6,881 nucleotides of DNA. It comes from an uncultured Clostridia bacterium (GTDB lineage Bacteria; Bacillota_A; Clostridia; TANB77; CAG-508). The position numbers were made by a program, and so were the translations under genes. The notes under the pieces were generated by a model, which was not told the DNA's origin, made no database searches, and worked only from the letters and a program-made list of their open reading frames with translations. Position 1 is the stretch's first letter. Each line of letters opens with the position of its first letter. Location: assembly GCA_947588915.1 (NCBI GenBank), contig CANPZA010000079.1, positions 1-6,881 of the forward strand, given 5' to 3'. Of the stretch, positions 1-6,376 are shown one piece after another.

Positions 1-2
1 TA

Positions 3-1241
3 AAAGTACAAGCAGGAACAAAAGTAGTAGAAAAAACATTTGGACAATATTATATAAGAGAATATACGACTTTAGTTGAAACATCAAAAGAAGGTACAAC
101 ATTTTTAGGAAATACAGATATACAAAGAGGAAAAATAAAAAGTGTGACAATAACAAATTCAACAGAAGGAAGAAAAGTAGGAGAGAATAATTGTTGGGAT
201 GTATCAACAACACAAAAAGGATTTATACTTGCATGGTATGAAAAAGAAATGGTAGGAGAAGAAACATATTATAATGTAACAATAGGAAGTGATGAAGAAA
301 AAGTAGTAGCAAATGAAAATTCAAGAGGCTTATTTTCAAATATTGGAATGGATGTAAATGGAGAAGTAGAAGTAAAAATAGAAGGTTTACAATATTTAGA
401 TACAAGTAAAGTAAAAAATATGAGATATATGTTCTATAATAGTAAAATATCAAAATTAGATGTAAGTAGTTTTGATACAAGCAATGTAACAACAATGGAG
501 CAAATGTTTGAAAATTGTAATAAATTAAAGAATATAGATATAAGTAACTTTAATACTGGCAAAGTACAGTCGATGTACAGAATGTTTTACAATTGTAGTG
601 AATTAACAAATGCAAATGTAGGTTGTCTAAATTTAAGTAATTTAACAATAATGGGACAAATGTTTAGCGGATGTAGTCAATTAACTAATGTTAAGATAGT
701 AAATGCAGAGGCAAGTGATGTATTATCTACTATGCCGGAGATGTTTGCTAACTGTAGTAGTCTAAAAAATGTAATCATAGAAAATTTTAATGCTAGTAAC
801 GTAGTTTCTATGTTTAGTGGCTGTAGTAGTTTGACAAATCTGGATTTAAGTAATTTAAATACAAAAAATGTAATTAGTATGCAGAGTATGTTTGCTGGTT
901 GTACTCAACTTGTAGATTTGAATTTAACTAATTTTGATACTTCTAATCTGACAAGTATGTATGCTATGTTTAATGGCTGTAGCAGTTTAAGAAATTTAGA
1001 TTTAAGTATGTTTGATACCAAAAATGTAAAAAGTATGGTAAATATGTTTTGGAATTGTACGAAATTAGAAGTTTTAAATTTAAAAAAATGGACAAAAAAT
1101 AGTGAATTGTCTTTTGGTGGTATATTTCATCATGTACCAAGTACTATAAAGATATATGTTAACTCAAATGAAATAAAGGAATGGTTATTAGGAGATGCAA
1201 ATGAAGTATTTACAGAAACAAATATTATAATGGAGGAATAA
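3..1241 (+). CDS. BspA-like leucine-rich-repeat (DUF285) surface protein, 5'-partial
   Basis: The frame is open from base 3 and enters from outside the window, giving 412 visible residues. The GTG at 144 is not a believable start: it has no ribosome binding site, and the 47 codons before it continue the same protein. About 130 residues of non-repeat sequence come first, including a WDVS and FILAWYE stretch typical of the segment before DUF285 repeats. Nine repeats of about 25 residues follow, with the pattern LdlSnFdTsnVtsMxxMFxgCssL. The tail contains IKIYVNS and ends in EE. DUF285/BspA proteins are usually secreted or surface proteins of host-associated bacteria, with roles in adhesion known for a few. 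No LPXTG signal, membrane helix or charged tail is present at the C-terminus, so any anchor must be N-terminal and unseen. The family call is firm; the specific role is unknown. Confidence 0.88.
   Translation, partial: KVQAGTKVVEKTFGQYYIREYTTLVETSKEGTTFLGNTDIQRGKIKSVTITNSTEGRKVGENNCWDVSTTQKGFILAWYEKEMVGEETYYNVTIGSDEEKVVANENSRGLFSNIGMDVNGEVEVKIEGLQYLDTSKVKNMRYMFYNSKISKLDVSSFDTSNVTTMEQMFENCNKLKNIDISNFNTGKVQSMYRMFYNCSELTNANVGCLNLSNLTIMGQMFSGCSQLTNVKIVNAEASDVLSTMPEMFANCSSLKNVIIENFNASNVVSMFSGCSSLTNLDLSNLNTKNVISMQSMFAGCTQLVDLNLTNFDTSNLTSMYAMFNGCSSLRNLDLSMFDTKNVKSMVNMFWNCTKLEVLNLKKWTKNSELSFGGIFHHVPSTIKIYVNSNEIKEWLLGDANEVFTETNIIMEE
387..1091 (+). repeat. Nine tandem DUF285/BspA-type repeats inside the surface-protein gene
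   Basis: The units are marked by nine successive M-x-x-MF (or MF) cores: MRYMF, MEQMF, MYRMF, MGQMF, MPEMF, the short SMF, MQSMF, MYAMF and MVNMF. Most are followed by an x-C (often GC or NC) and a leucine-rich strand. At DNA level the units have diverged, but blocks such as ctgtagtag near 752, 821 and 977 (the last with one change) are nearly shared, which could support recombination between units. Unit six, near 789-833, is three residues shorter than the others. Confidence 0.8.
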
Positions 1242-1267
1242 ATAAAAAATTATAAATAAGTTAAAAA

Positions 1268-1310
1268 ATACAAGAGAGCTTTGTAAAAATATTATAAAGC
1301 TCTTTTGTAT
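1268..1310 (+). terminator. Probable Rho-independent terminator after the BspA-like gene
   Basis: A 15-bp stem pairs 1268-1282 with 1296-1310 with one G-T wobble, and can extend about four more pairs around an A-rich loop. The T-tract (ctttt) lies within the 3' arm rather than cleanly after it, so termination strength is uncertain. It sits 26 bases after the stop codon. Confidence 0.6.
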
Positions 1311-1364
1311 GTAGAAAAATGTCGGATTTTGCGATGAAAAGTGGGAAAAATTAAGAAAAATGTC

Positions 1365-1394
1365 TTGACAAAATTATAGTATACAAATTATACT
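1365..1394 (+). promoter_or_regulatory. Sigma-A-type promoter of the Rpn-like gene
   Basis: The -35 is a perfect TTGACA at 1365-1370. The best -10 is TATACT at 1389-1394 after an 18-base spacer; TTATAC at 1388-1393 gives a 17-base spacer. The -10 forms one arm of the inverted repeat agtata-N5-tatact (1378-1394), which could be an operator. Transcription would begin near 1401, leaving a leader of about 60 bases. Confidence 0.65.
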
Positions 1395-1426
1395 TTTAAT
1401 AAATTATATAATTTTAAAAATCATAT

Positions 1427-1434
1427 AAGGAGGT
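1427..1434 (+). promoter_or_regulatory. Strong Shine-Dalgarno AAGGAGGT, unusually far from the ATG
   Basis: This is a full-strength ribosome binding site, but 30 bases separate it from the ATG at 1465. At normal distance there are only GTG-CAC-stop at 1445, or a non-standard ATA at 1438 in the same frame as the downstream gene but closed by TAA at 1456. No second good Shine-Dalgarno lies next to the 1465 ATG. It could have belonged to a lost start codon or serve a tiny leader peptide. Confidence 0.6.
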
Positions 1435-1464
1435 AAAATATTTAGTGCACTAGAATAAATTAGT

Positions 1465-2088
1465 ATGAATAAAAAATTTATATCAAAAAGTAATAGAGTA
1501 TTACGAAAAGTTTTAAATTCAAAAGAAAATTTATATATCATAAAAGATTTTATAGAGACATTTTTAGAAATAGAAATAGAAGATATTAAGTTAAATCCAT
1601 ATTTAGAATCCAAATCTAATTATTTGCCATCAGAAGAAAATTTTGGAGTTGCTGATGTTAGAGTTAAAATAAAAGATCAAGAAGAATTAAATATAGGTAT
1701 TCAATTTATAGATGGATATTATGCAGAAAATAAAATGTTACTATATTATGCACAAATACATGCTAATCAATTAGAATATGATGATAATAGAAAAGTAGTA
1801 AAAACAGTAACTATAAATTTATTAGATTTTAATTATTTAAAATCAGATAGCTATCTTAATAAAATTGTAATACCATCTAAAACAGATGAAGAAATTAAGT
1901 TATATGTATTAGAATTACCAAAATTTAATATAAATTCATATAAGAATATAACAAAAAAAGAAGCATGGATGATATATTTATGTGGTATGCAAAATGAAAT
2001 TATGATAGAGGTTTTAAAGAGATTTGATATAATAAAACAATTAGATAATTTATTAGAAGAATACTGGAGAAATGAAGTAATGGAATAA
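1465..2088 (+). CDS. Rpn-family / PD-(D/E)XK transposase-like protein, probably lacking the catalytic Glu
   Basis: This 207-residue protein resembles the PD-(D/E)XK nuclease family transposases (Rpn, PF12784). It begins KFISKSNRVLRKVL, corresponding to the family's N-terminal helix. It then has a core DVRV (D64), a strand ending IGIQF (Q80), the YYAQIHANQL helix (residues 94-103) and the strand TINLLDFNY. Family members are Mg-dependent DNA endonucleases linked to recombination and mobility. The usual core is D ... (I/V)-E-x-Q; here the Glu position reads Gly78 while Gln80 remains, so nuclease activity is doubtful. ATG 1465 is the only standard start, since an in-frame TAA lies at 1456-1458, but the strong Shine-Dalgarno is 30 bases away. 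The gene stands alone, with a strong promoter before it and a hairpin after it. It may be a decayed gene or a repurposed non-catalytic DNA-binding version. The family call is fairly sure; the function is not. Confidence 0.72.
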   Translation: MNKKFISKSNRVLRKVLNSKENLYIIKDFIETFLEIEIEDIKLNPYLESKSNYLPSEENFGVADVRVKIKDQEELNIGIQFIDGYYAENKMLLYYAQIHANQLEYDDNRKVVKTVTINLLDFNYLKSDSYLNKIVIPSKTDEEIKLYVLELPKFNINSYKNITKKEAWMIYLCGMQNEIMIEVLKRFDIIKQLDNLLEEYWRNEVME

Positions 2089-2091
2089 AAA

Positions 2092-2134
2092 AATGATAAT
2101 TATATCAAATATAAATTTGAAAATAATTATCATT
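2092..2134 (-). terminator. Terminator between the convergent Rpn-like and PBP genes
   Basis: A perfect 12-bp stem pairs 2092-2103 with 2123-2134, and an inner 6-bp stem (2105-2110 with 2115-2120) extends it. On the minus strand it is followed by seven T (plus-strand A run 2087-2093), giving a good intrinsic terminator for the PBP gene. Read on the plus strand it follows the Rpn-like stop codon but lacks a strong T run, so it would be weaker there. Arms are very A+T-rich. Confidence 0.65.
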
Positions 2135-2156
2135 ATTATAAATAGAGTTTATTATA

Positions 2157-4430
2157 TTAATGTGCATCAGTTAATGTAGGTTTTAAAGTTACTTTTATTA
2201 TAGTTCCCTCTTGAACTTGTTCACCTTTTGAATAATCTTGTGAAACTACATTACCAGAACCTTCAATACTTATATTTAGGTTTTTAGATTTTAATATACT
2301 TGTTGCTTGAGAAGAGTTCATACCTTCCAAATCTGGAACAGAAACTGAGGTTGAAATACTACTTCCTTGACCATAAAGTACAATTATAGAATCTTTTGAA
2401 AGTGAGTTTCCAGGTTTAGGTGTCTGATCTTCTACAAGTATATTATTTGGGTCACCATTCACATAAATTTTAGTATTAAAACCACTTTGCTTTAATATTT
2501 TTTCTGCTTCAGCAACAGTTTTATTTCTTATGTCAGGTACAATTATATTATTTGCAGGATTTGTACTACTAGATGAATCTTGATCAGATGGTATTCCTAA
2601 ATATGGTAAAATTTCAGATAACATTTGAGATACAACTGGACCTGCTACTTGACCACCTTGATATCCATTTTTTCCTTCTGGATCATATAGAGTAACAAGA
2701 AGAACAATTTGAGTATCTTCAACTGGAGATATAGCTATATATGATGCTACATAACCTTCTTCCTCTTTTCCTACAGGAGGTTCTGAAGTACCAGTTTTAC
2801 CACCTATTGAATATCCTGATACTGCACCATTTCTACCTGTACCTTCTGCTGTAACAGATTCCATCATATTTTTTACTTGTTCAGAAGTTTGTTTAGAAAT
2901 AACTTGTCTAATTTGTGTGATAGGAACTTCTGTAACAGTAGAAGTATCTGTATTAGTTATTTGCTTTACGATACGAGGTTTTATAAGAATTCCATCATTT
3001 GCAACACAAGACACAGCAGTAATTAGTTGAAGAGGAGTAATATTAATTCTTTGACCAAATGACATTGTTGCAAGTTCTACATCTCTAACATTATCTAAAT
3101 TATGAAATAATCCTGCCTGTTCTCCATATAAGCCTGAATTTGTAGAGTTAAATAATCCAAATGCATTATAATATTTATATAGCGTCGCAGCACCAATTCT
3201 TTTTCCTAATTGCATAAAAGCAGGGTTACAAGAATTCATTAAAGCAGTTCTTAGACTTTCTGAACCATGAGCAGTAGAACTCCAACATTTAATATCTACA
3301 TCACCAACGGTTTCATAAGACTTACAATAGAAATCCCCAGCTTTATCTGTTGTAGTAATATTTTCTTCTAATGCAACAGATGAAGTTATAATTTTAAATG
3401 TAGAACCTGGTTCGTAAGTTTCAGCTACAGATTTATTTGACCACATTTTATATAAAGCAGAACTTTTTTCTTCTGGTGAAAGGCTATCATAATTTTTTGC
3501 AACAGTAGAGTTTGGTGTATAAGGAGTATTTAAATCATAGTCTGGATATGTAGCCATTGCTAAAATGTCACCAGTTTTAGGGTTCATAGCAATTGCATTG
3601 CCACCTCTAGTACAATTGTTATTTTCAACAGCTTGTTTTAAATATTTTTCTACTATTGACTGTATATTTAAATCAAGTGTGAGAGTTAAATCACTTCCAT
3701 TTTCAGCAGAGATATAGGTTTCTTCACTATTTGGTATTTCTTTTTGGTCACTACCTTTAGAACTTACAATTTTACCTGGAGTACCAGTTAAAACTGATTC
3801 CCAAGTTGCTTCAATACCACTCAAACCTTGATTATCACTTCCACAAAAGCCTACTACATGTGATGCAATGTTCCCATATGGATAATATCTTTTAGTATCT
3901 TCATCAATATTAATACCTACTTTAATGTCATTATCACTCATCCATTGTTTTAACTTATCTACTTTTTCTTGTTCAACCTTTTTTATAATAGTTTCAACTT
4001 GTGATTTGCTATTTACTTTTTCTAATACCTCATTATAGTCTAATTCAAAAATTTCAGATAAGGCTTTAGATATTTTTTCTTTGTAATCTCTTGTATCTAC
4101 ATCACTATTTTTAACGAGTTTTGTAGGGTTGATAGTTATTGTATCCACTTGTGCACCTATTGCAAGAGCTTTTCCATTAGCATCATAGATATTACCACGT
4201 TTTGGACTTATAATTTGGTTAATTGTTTGCTGTTGATATGCCAATTCTTTTAAATGATTACCTTGTACAAATTGGATAAATCCAATTCTACAGATTAAAA
4301 GAACAAAAATTATAATTGTTATGATTAATAAAGTTTTTAGCTTAGTAGAATTAATAAAATTTCTTGCTTCAATACCATTTTTCATTTTTATAACTTTGTT
4401 TGAAGATTTATTCTTTTTATTACTTTTCAT
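2157..4430 (-). CDS. Class B penicillin-binding protein (SpoVD/FtsI-like transpeptidase) with two PASTA domains
   Basis: This 757-residue membrane-anchored D,D-transpeptidase cross-links peptidoglycan stem peptides outside the membrane. A basic cytoplasmic tail (1-32) is followed by one membrane helix (about 33-55) and the class B dimerisation/pedestal domain with RGNIYD at 79-83. The transpeptidase domain has all three motifs: STFK with catalytic Ser343, SCN at 400-402 and KTG at 545-547. Two PASTA domains, near 627-688 and 695-749, each begin VPD and probably bind peptidoglycan or help localisation. The ATG is preceded by AGAGGT at a suitable distance. The SCN-PAF motif and single anchor suggest a SpoVD-like (spore cortex) or division PBP2/FtsI enzyme. 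B. subtilis SpoVD has about 646 residues and one PASTA, so this is larger. It is not next to ftsL or mur genes in this window but diverges from rsmA, so I assign no symbol. Confidence 0.92.
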   Translation of the reverse strand: MKSNKKNKSSNKVIKMKNGIEARNFINSTKLKTLLIITIIIFVLLICRIGFIQFVQGNHLKELAYQQQTINQIISPKRGNIYDANGKALAIGAQVDTITINPTKLVKNSDVDTRDYKEKISKALSEIFELDYNEVLEKVNSKSQVETIIKKVEQEKVDKLKQWMSDNDIKVGINIDEDTKRYYPYGNIASHVVGFCGSDNQGLSGIEATWESVLTGTPGKIVSSKGSDQKEIPNSEETYISAENGSDLTLTLDLNIQSIVEKYLKQAVENNNCTRGGNAIAMNPKTGDILAMATYPDYDLNTPYTPNSTVAKNYDSLSPEEKSSALYKMWSNKSVAETYEPGSTFKIITSSVALEENITTTDKAGDFYCKSYETVGDVDIKCWSSTAHGSESLRTALMNSCNPAFMQLGKRIGAATLYKYYNAFGLFNSTNSGLYGEQAGLFHNLDNVRDVELATMSFGQRINITPLQLITAVSCVANDGILIKPRIVKQITNTDTSTVTEVPITQIRQVISKQTSEQVKNMMESVTAEGTGRNGAVSGYSIGGKTGTSEPPVGKEEEGYVASYIAISPVEDTQIVLLVTLYDPEGKNGYQGGQVAGPVVSQMLSEILPYLGIPSDQDSSSSTNPANNIIVPDIRNKTVAEAEKILKQSGFNTKIYVNGDPNNILVEDQTPKPGNSLSKDSIIVLYGQGSSISTSVSVPDLEGMNSSQATSILKSKNLNISIEGSGNVVSQDYSKGEQVQEGTIIKVTLKPTLTDAH

Positions 4431-4463
4431 ATCAAACCTCTTTTGTTATAATATTGTAAATAT

Positions 4464-4492
4464 ATTGTATATTAAAAATATATAAAAATCAA
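4464..4492 (-). promoter_or_regulatory. Likely promoter of the PBP gene
   Basis: On the minus strand TTGATT (4492-4487) is followed by a 17-base spacer and TACAAT (4469-4464), matching the sigma-A consensus at four and five of six positions. Transcription would start near 4457, about 27 bases before the ATG and just ahead of the AGAGGT ribosome binding site. The region is so A+T-rich that chance matches are possible. Confidence 0.45.
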
Positions 4493-4498
4493 TAATAG

Positions 4499-4527
4499 TT
4501 GAAAAAATAAGCAAAATGTAATATATT
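4499..4527 (+). promoter_or_regulatory. Possible rsmA promoter, back-to-back with the PBP promoter
   Basis: TTGAAA (4499-4504), a 17-base spacer and TATATT (4522-4527) each match the sigma-A consensus at five of six bases. The -35 lies only six bases from that of the divergent PBP promoter. A start near 4534 would fall on the Shine-Dalgarno AGAGGAG (4533-4539), which is awkwardly close, so the true promoter may be elsewhere. Confidence 0.35.
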
Positions 4528-4549
4528 AATAAAGAGGAGAAAAATTTGA

Positions 4550-5410
4550 ATGAATAAAATTTATGAAGAAACTAAATATATAATGAACAAATATAATATA
4601 AAAGCTAATAAATCATTAGGACAAAATTTCTTAATAAATGAAGAAGTAATAGATAAAATTATTAGTAGTAGTCAGATAGATAAAGAAGATTTAGTTATTG
4701 AAATAGGACCAGGACTTGGAACTTTAACTAAATGTTTATTAGAAAAAGCAGAAAAAGTTTTATGCATAGAATTAGATAAAAAAATGGTAAACATCTTAAA
4801 CAATAGATTTTCTTTATATAAAAATTTTGAAATTTTAAATCAAGATGTATTAAAAGTAGATTTAAAAAATATAATTCAAAAAGAAAAAAAGGATGGTAAT
4901 ATAAAAAAAGTAAAAGTAGTTGCAAATTTACCTTATTATATAACTACTCCTATTATTATGAAATTGTTAGAAGAGGAATTAGATTTAGATAGCATAACAG
5001 TTATGATACAAAAAGAAGTAGCAGATAGATTAATTGCTATACCAGGAGAAAAGCAAACAGGTGCTATAACATATACAGTACATTATTATGCTAGTGCAGA
5101 AGGGATTATAGATGTGCCAAATACTTCTTTTATACCAGAACCAGAGGTGACATCTAAAGTCATAAAATTAAATATTAGAAAACAGCCATCTGTTATAGTA
5201 AATAATAAAGAAATTATGTTTAGAATTATAAAATGTGCTTTTATGCAGAGAAGGAAAACTTTATTAAATGCACTTGTTAACACAAAAGTGTTTTTAAATA
5301 AAGAAGAAGGTATAAAAATTTTAAACAAATTAAATATTGATGTTAATTCAAGGGCTGAAAATTTAACTTTACAGGATTATGCAAATATTACAAAACTTAC
5401 TTTTACATAA
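4550..5410 (+). CDS. rsmA: 16S rRNA (adenine1518/1519-N6) dimethyltransferase RsmA (KsgA)
   Basis: RsmA transfers four methyl groups from S-adenosylmethionine to two adjacent adenines in the 3' hairpin of 16S rRNA, a late step of small-subunit assembly; its loss gives kasugamycin resistance in bacteria studied. The 286-residue length is normal. Visible motifs are the family signature KSLGQNFL (21-28), SAM motif I IEIGPGLGTLT (50-60), the acidic ribose-binding Glu74 in CIELD, D99 of motif III, the catalytic NLPYYI (126-131) and the FIPEPEVTSKV block (194-204). The C-terminal helical rRNA-binding domain follows, with AFMQRRKTLLNAL. ATG 4550 is chosen because AGAGGAG lies 10 bases upstream; the second Met at residue 12 lacks a comparable site. 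It is a single gene here, without the rnmV neighbour often found beside it. Confidence 0.96.
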   Translation: MNKIYEETKYIMNKYNIKANKSLGQNFLINEEVIDKIISSSQIDKEDLVIEIGPGLGTLTKCLLEKAEKVLCIELDKKMVNILNNRFSLYKNFEILNQDVLKVDLKNIIQKEKKDGNIKKVKVVANLPYYITTPIIMKLLEEELDLDSITVMIQKEVADRLIAIPGEKQTGAITYTVHYYASAEGIIDVPNTSFIPEPEVTSKVIKLNIRKQPSVIVNNKEIMFRIIKCAFMQRRKTLLNALVNTKVFLNKEEGIKILNKLNIDVNSRAENLTLQDYANITKLTFT

Positions 5411-5447
5411 AATATGTATTAAAACTATTTTCTTTTAGCTCTTTTTA

Positions 5448-5456
5448 TGGTATAAT
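5448..5456 (+). promoter_or_regulatory. Extended -10 promoter of the sortase gene
   Basis: TGG-TATAAT at 5448-5456 is a perfect extended -10 element, located 31 bases before the sortase ATG. The -35 region at the right distance is a T-rich stretch without a good TTGACA match, as is common with extended -10 promoters. Transcription would begin near 5463, leaving a short leader that includes the ribosome binding site GGGAG (5476-5480). Confidence 0.6.
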
Positions 5457-5486
5457 AAAAAAGAAATATAAAAAAGGGAGATTGTA

Positions 5487-6242
5487 ATGAATCAGATACT
5501 AATTACTAAAAAACTATATATTACGCCTGAACTGAAAAGAAAGAAGAAAATCTATAGATTTGAATTTTTCTTATCAGTTTTTGTATTGTTGATTTTAGTA
5601 TCTTTCTATATTTATGCTGAATATGATAGAAATAAAAGTGAACAGGTGTCACAAGATATTTTAGCAAACTTAGACCTTCCAGAAGAAGATACTACAGTCG
5701 CAGATAGTAATGTTTTAGTAGTTGTATTAAATGATGATTCACAAGAAGGGAATTCAGATGAAGCTCAAAACACACCACAAGACAGACCTATAGTTATTAA
5801 TAGCGATATGCAAAAAACAAGTGGAGGATATAATTATATAACATCTGCAATAATAAGTATACCAAAGTTGAATATAAAATATCCTGTTATTGATGGCTTA
5901 ACAGATACAGCAGAGGAGACAGAAGAATTATTAAAAATTTCACTTACTAAATTCTGGGGACCAGAAGCTAATGAAGTAGGAAATTATTGTATTGTAGGTC
6001 ATAATTATAGAAATACTAAATTTTTTAGTAAAATATCAACTTTAGAAATAGGAGATATAATAGAAATAACAGATTTGTCAGGAAAGACTATTAAATATAA
6101 AGTGTATGATCAATATGTAGTAGAACCAACAGATGTAGAGTGTACATCACAGCATACAAATGGAAGAAGAGAAGTAACTTTAATTACATGTACGACTGAT
6201 AGTAAACATAGAACTATTATAAAAGCAACAGAAGTAAAATAA
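5487..6242 (+). CDS. Membrane-anchored sortase (transpeptidase)
   Basis: This 251-residue protein is a sortase, a cysteine transpeptidase that cleaves a C-terminal sorting signal on secreted proteins and joins them to the cell wall or to pilin subunits. A basic N-terminus (KRKKK at 17-21) is followed by one membrane helix (about 25-44) and an acidic, low-complexity linker (about 50-112). The catalytic beta-barrel runs from about 118 to the end. The catalytic triad is visible: His172 in GHNYRN, Cys235 in TLITC and Arg242 in KHRTII. Size, N-terminal anchor and TLxTC resemble class D sortases, but the class cannot be fixed by eye. GGGAG lies six bases before the ATG. The gene has its own promoter and terminator and no adjacent substrate: the BspA-like protein in this window has no sorting signal. 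It may therefore act as a general sortase on substrates encoded elsewhere. Confidence 0.9.
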   Translation: MNQILITKKLYITPELKRKKKIYRFEFFLSVFVLLILVSFYIYAEYDRNKSEQVSQDILANLDLPEEDTTVADSNVLVVVLNDDSQEGNSDEAQNTPQDRPIVINSDMQKTSGGYNYITSAIISIPKLNIKYPVIDGLTDTAEETEELLKISLTKFWGPEANEVGNYCIVGHNYRNTKFFSKISTLEIGDIIEITDLSGKTIKYKVYDQYVVEPTDVECTSQHTNGRREVTLITCTTDSKHRTIIKATEVK

Positions 6243-6249
6243 GTTAAAG

Positions 6250-6281
6250 ATACCTTTATTATGAAGTAAGGGTATTTTTTT
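6250..6281 (+). terminator. Rho-independent terminator of the sortase gene
   Basis: A stem of about nine pairs (6250-6258 with 6267-6275, one T-G wobble, atacc/ggtat at the base) closes an 8-base loop and runs into seven T at 6275-6281. It starts eight bases after the stop codon. Confidence 0.82.
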
Positions 6282-6318
6282 ATTTGAAATTTGATGGAAG
6301 TTGAATATATATTATTTT

Positions 6319-6347
6319 TGCACAAATGTATAAAAACCACATATAAT
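6319..6347 (+). promoter_or_regulatory. Likely promoter of the M15-like small gene
   Basis: A perfect TATAAT lies at 6342-6347, with TGCACA (four of six matches) 17 bases upstream at 6319-6324. The same place also reads CATATAATA (6340-6348), matching the sporulation sigma-K -10 form CATANNNTA, with an AC about 16 bases upstream. The sequence cannot decide between the two. Confidence 0.45.
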
Positions 6348-6376
6348 ATAGCAAGAAAAAAATAGGAGGGTTATTT

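Noticed and set aside
144..146. GTG as the start of the BspA-like gene
   Set aside because: The frame is open to base 3 with protein-like sequence, and no ribosome binding site precedes the GTG; it is an internal Val codon of a gene entering the window.
223..495. Minus-strand ORF of 90 codons
   Set aside because: It is a Leu/Phe/Tyr-rich mirror of the A-rich BspA-like gene, without a ribosome binding site or family resemblance.
387..1091. CRISPR-like or satellite DNA array
   Set aside because: The periodicity is that of protein repeats; the DNA units are diverged, vary in length and have no constant repeat/spacer structure.
1..1241. Mycoplasma/Mollicutes origin, since DUF285 proteins are common there
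   Set aside because: The same DNA encodes a class B PBP and a sortase, and TGA is not used as Trp, so a walled low-GC Gram-positive fits better.
4728..5328. Two minus-strand ORFs inside rsmA
   Set aside because: They are antisense shadows of a firmly identified gene, hydrophobic only because of the A-rich coding strand.
5429..5466. Hairpin between rsmA and the sortase gene as a terminator
   Set aside because: The only pairing is a low-complexity tttctttt/aaaagaaa stem around the sortase -10 element, and no T run follows it.
6110..6340. Minus-strand ORF of 76 codons over the sortase end and its terminator
   Set aside because: It is antisense to the sortase catalytic region and crosses a clear terminator; there is no start signal.
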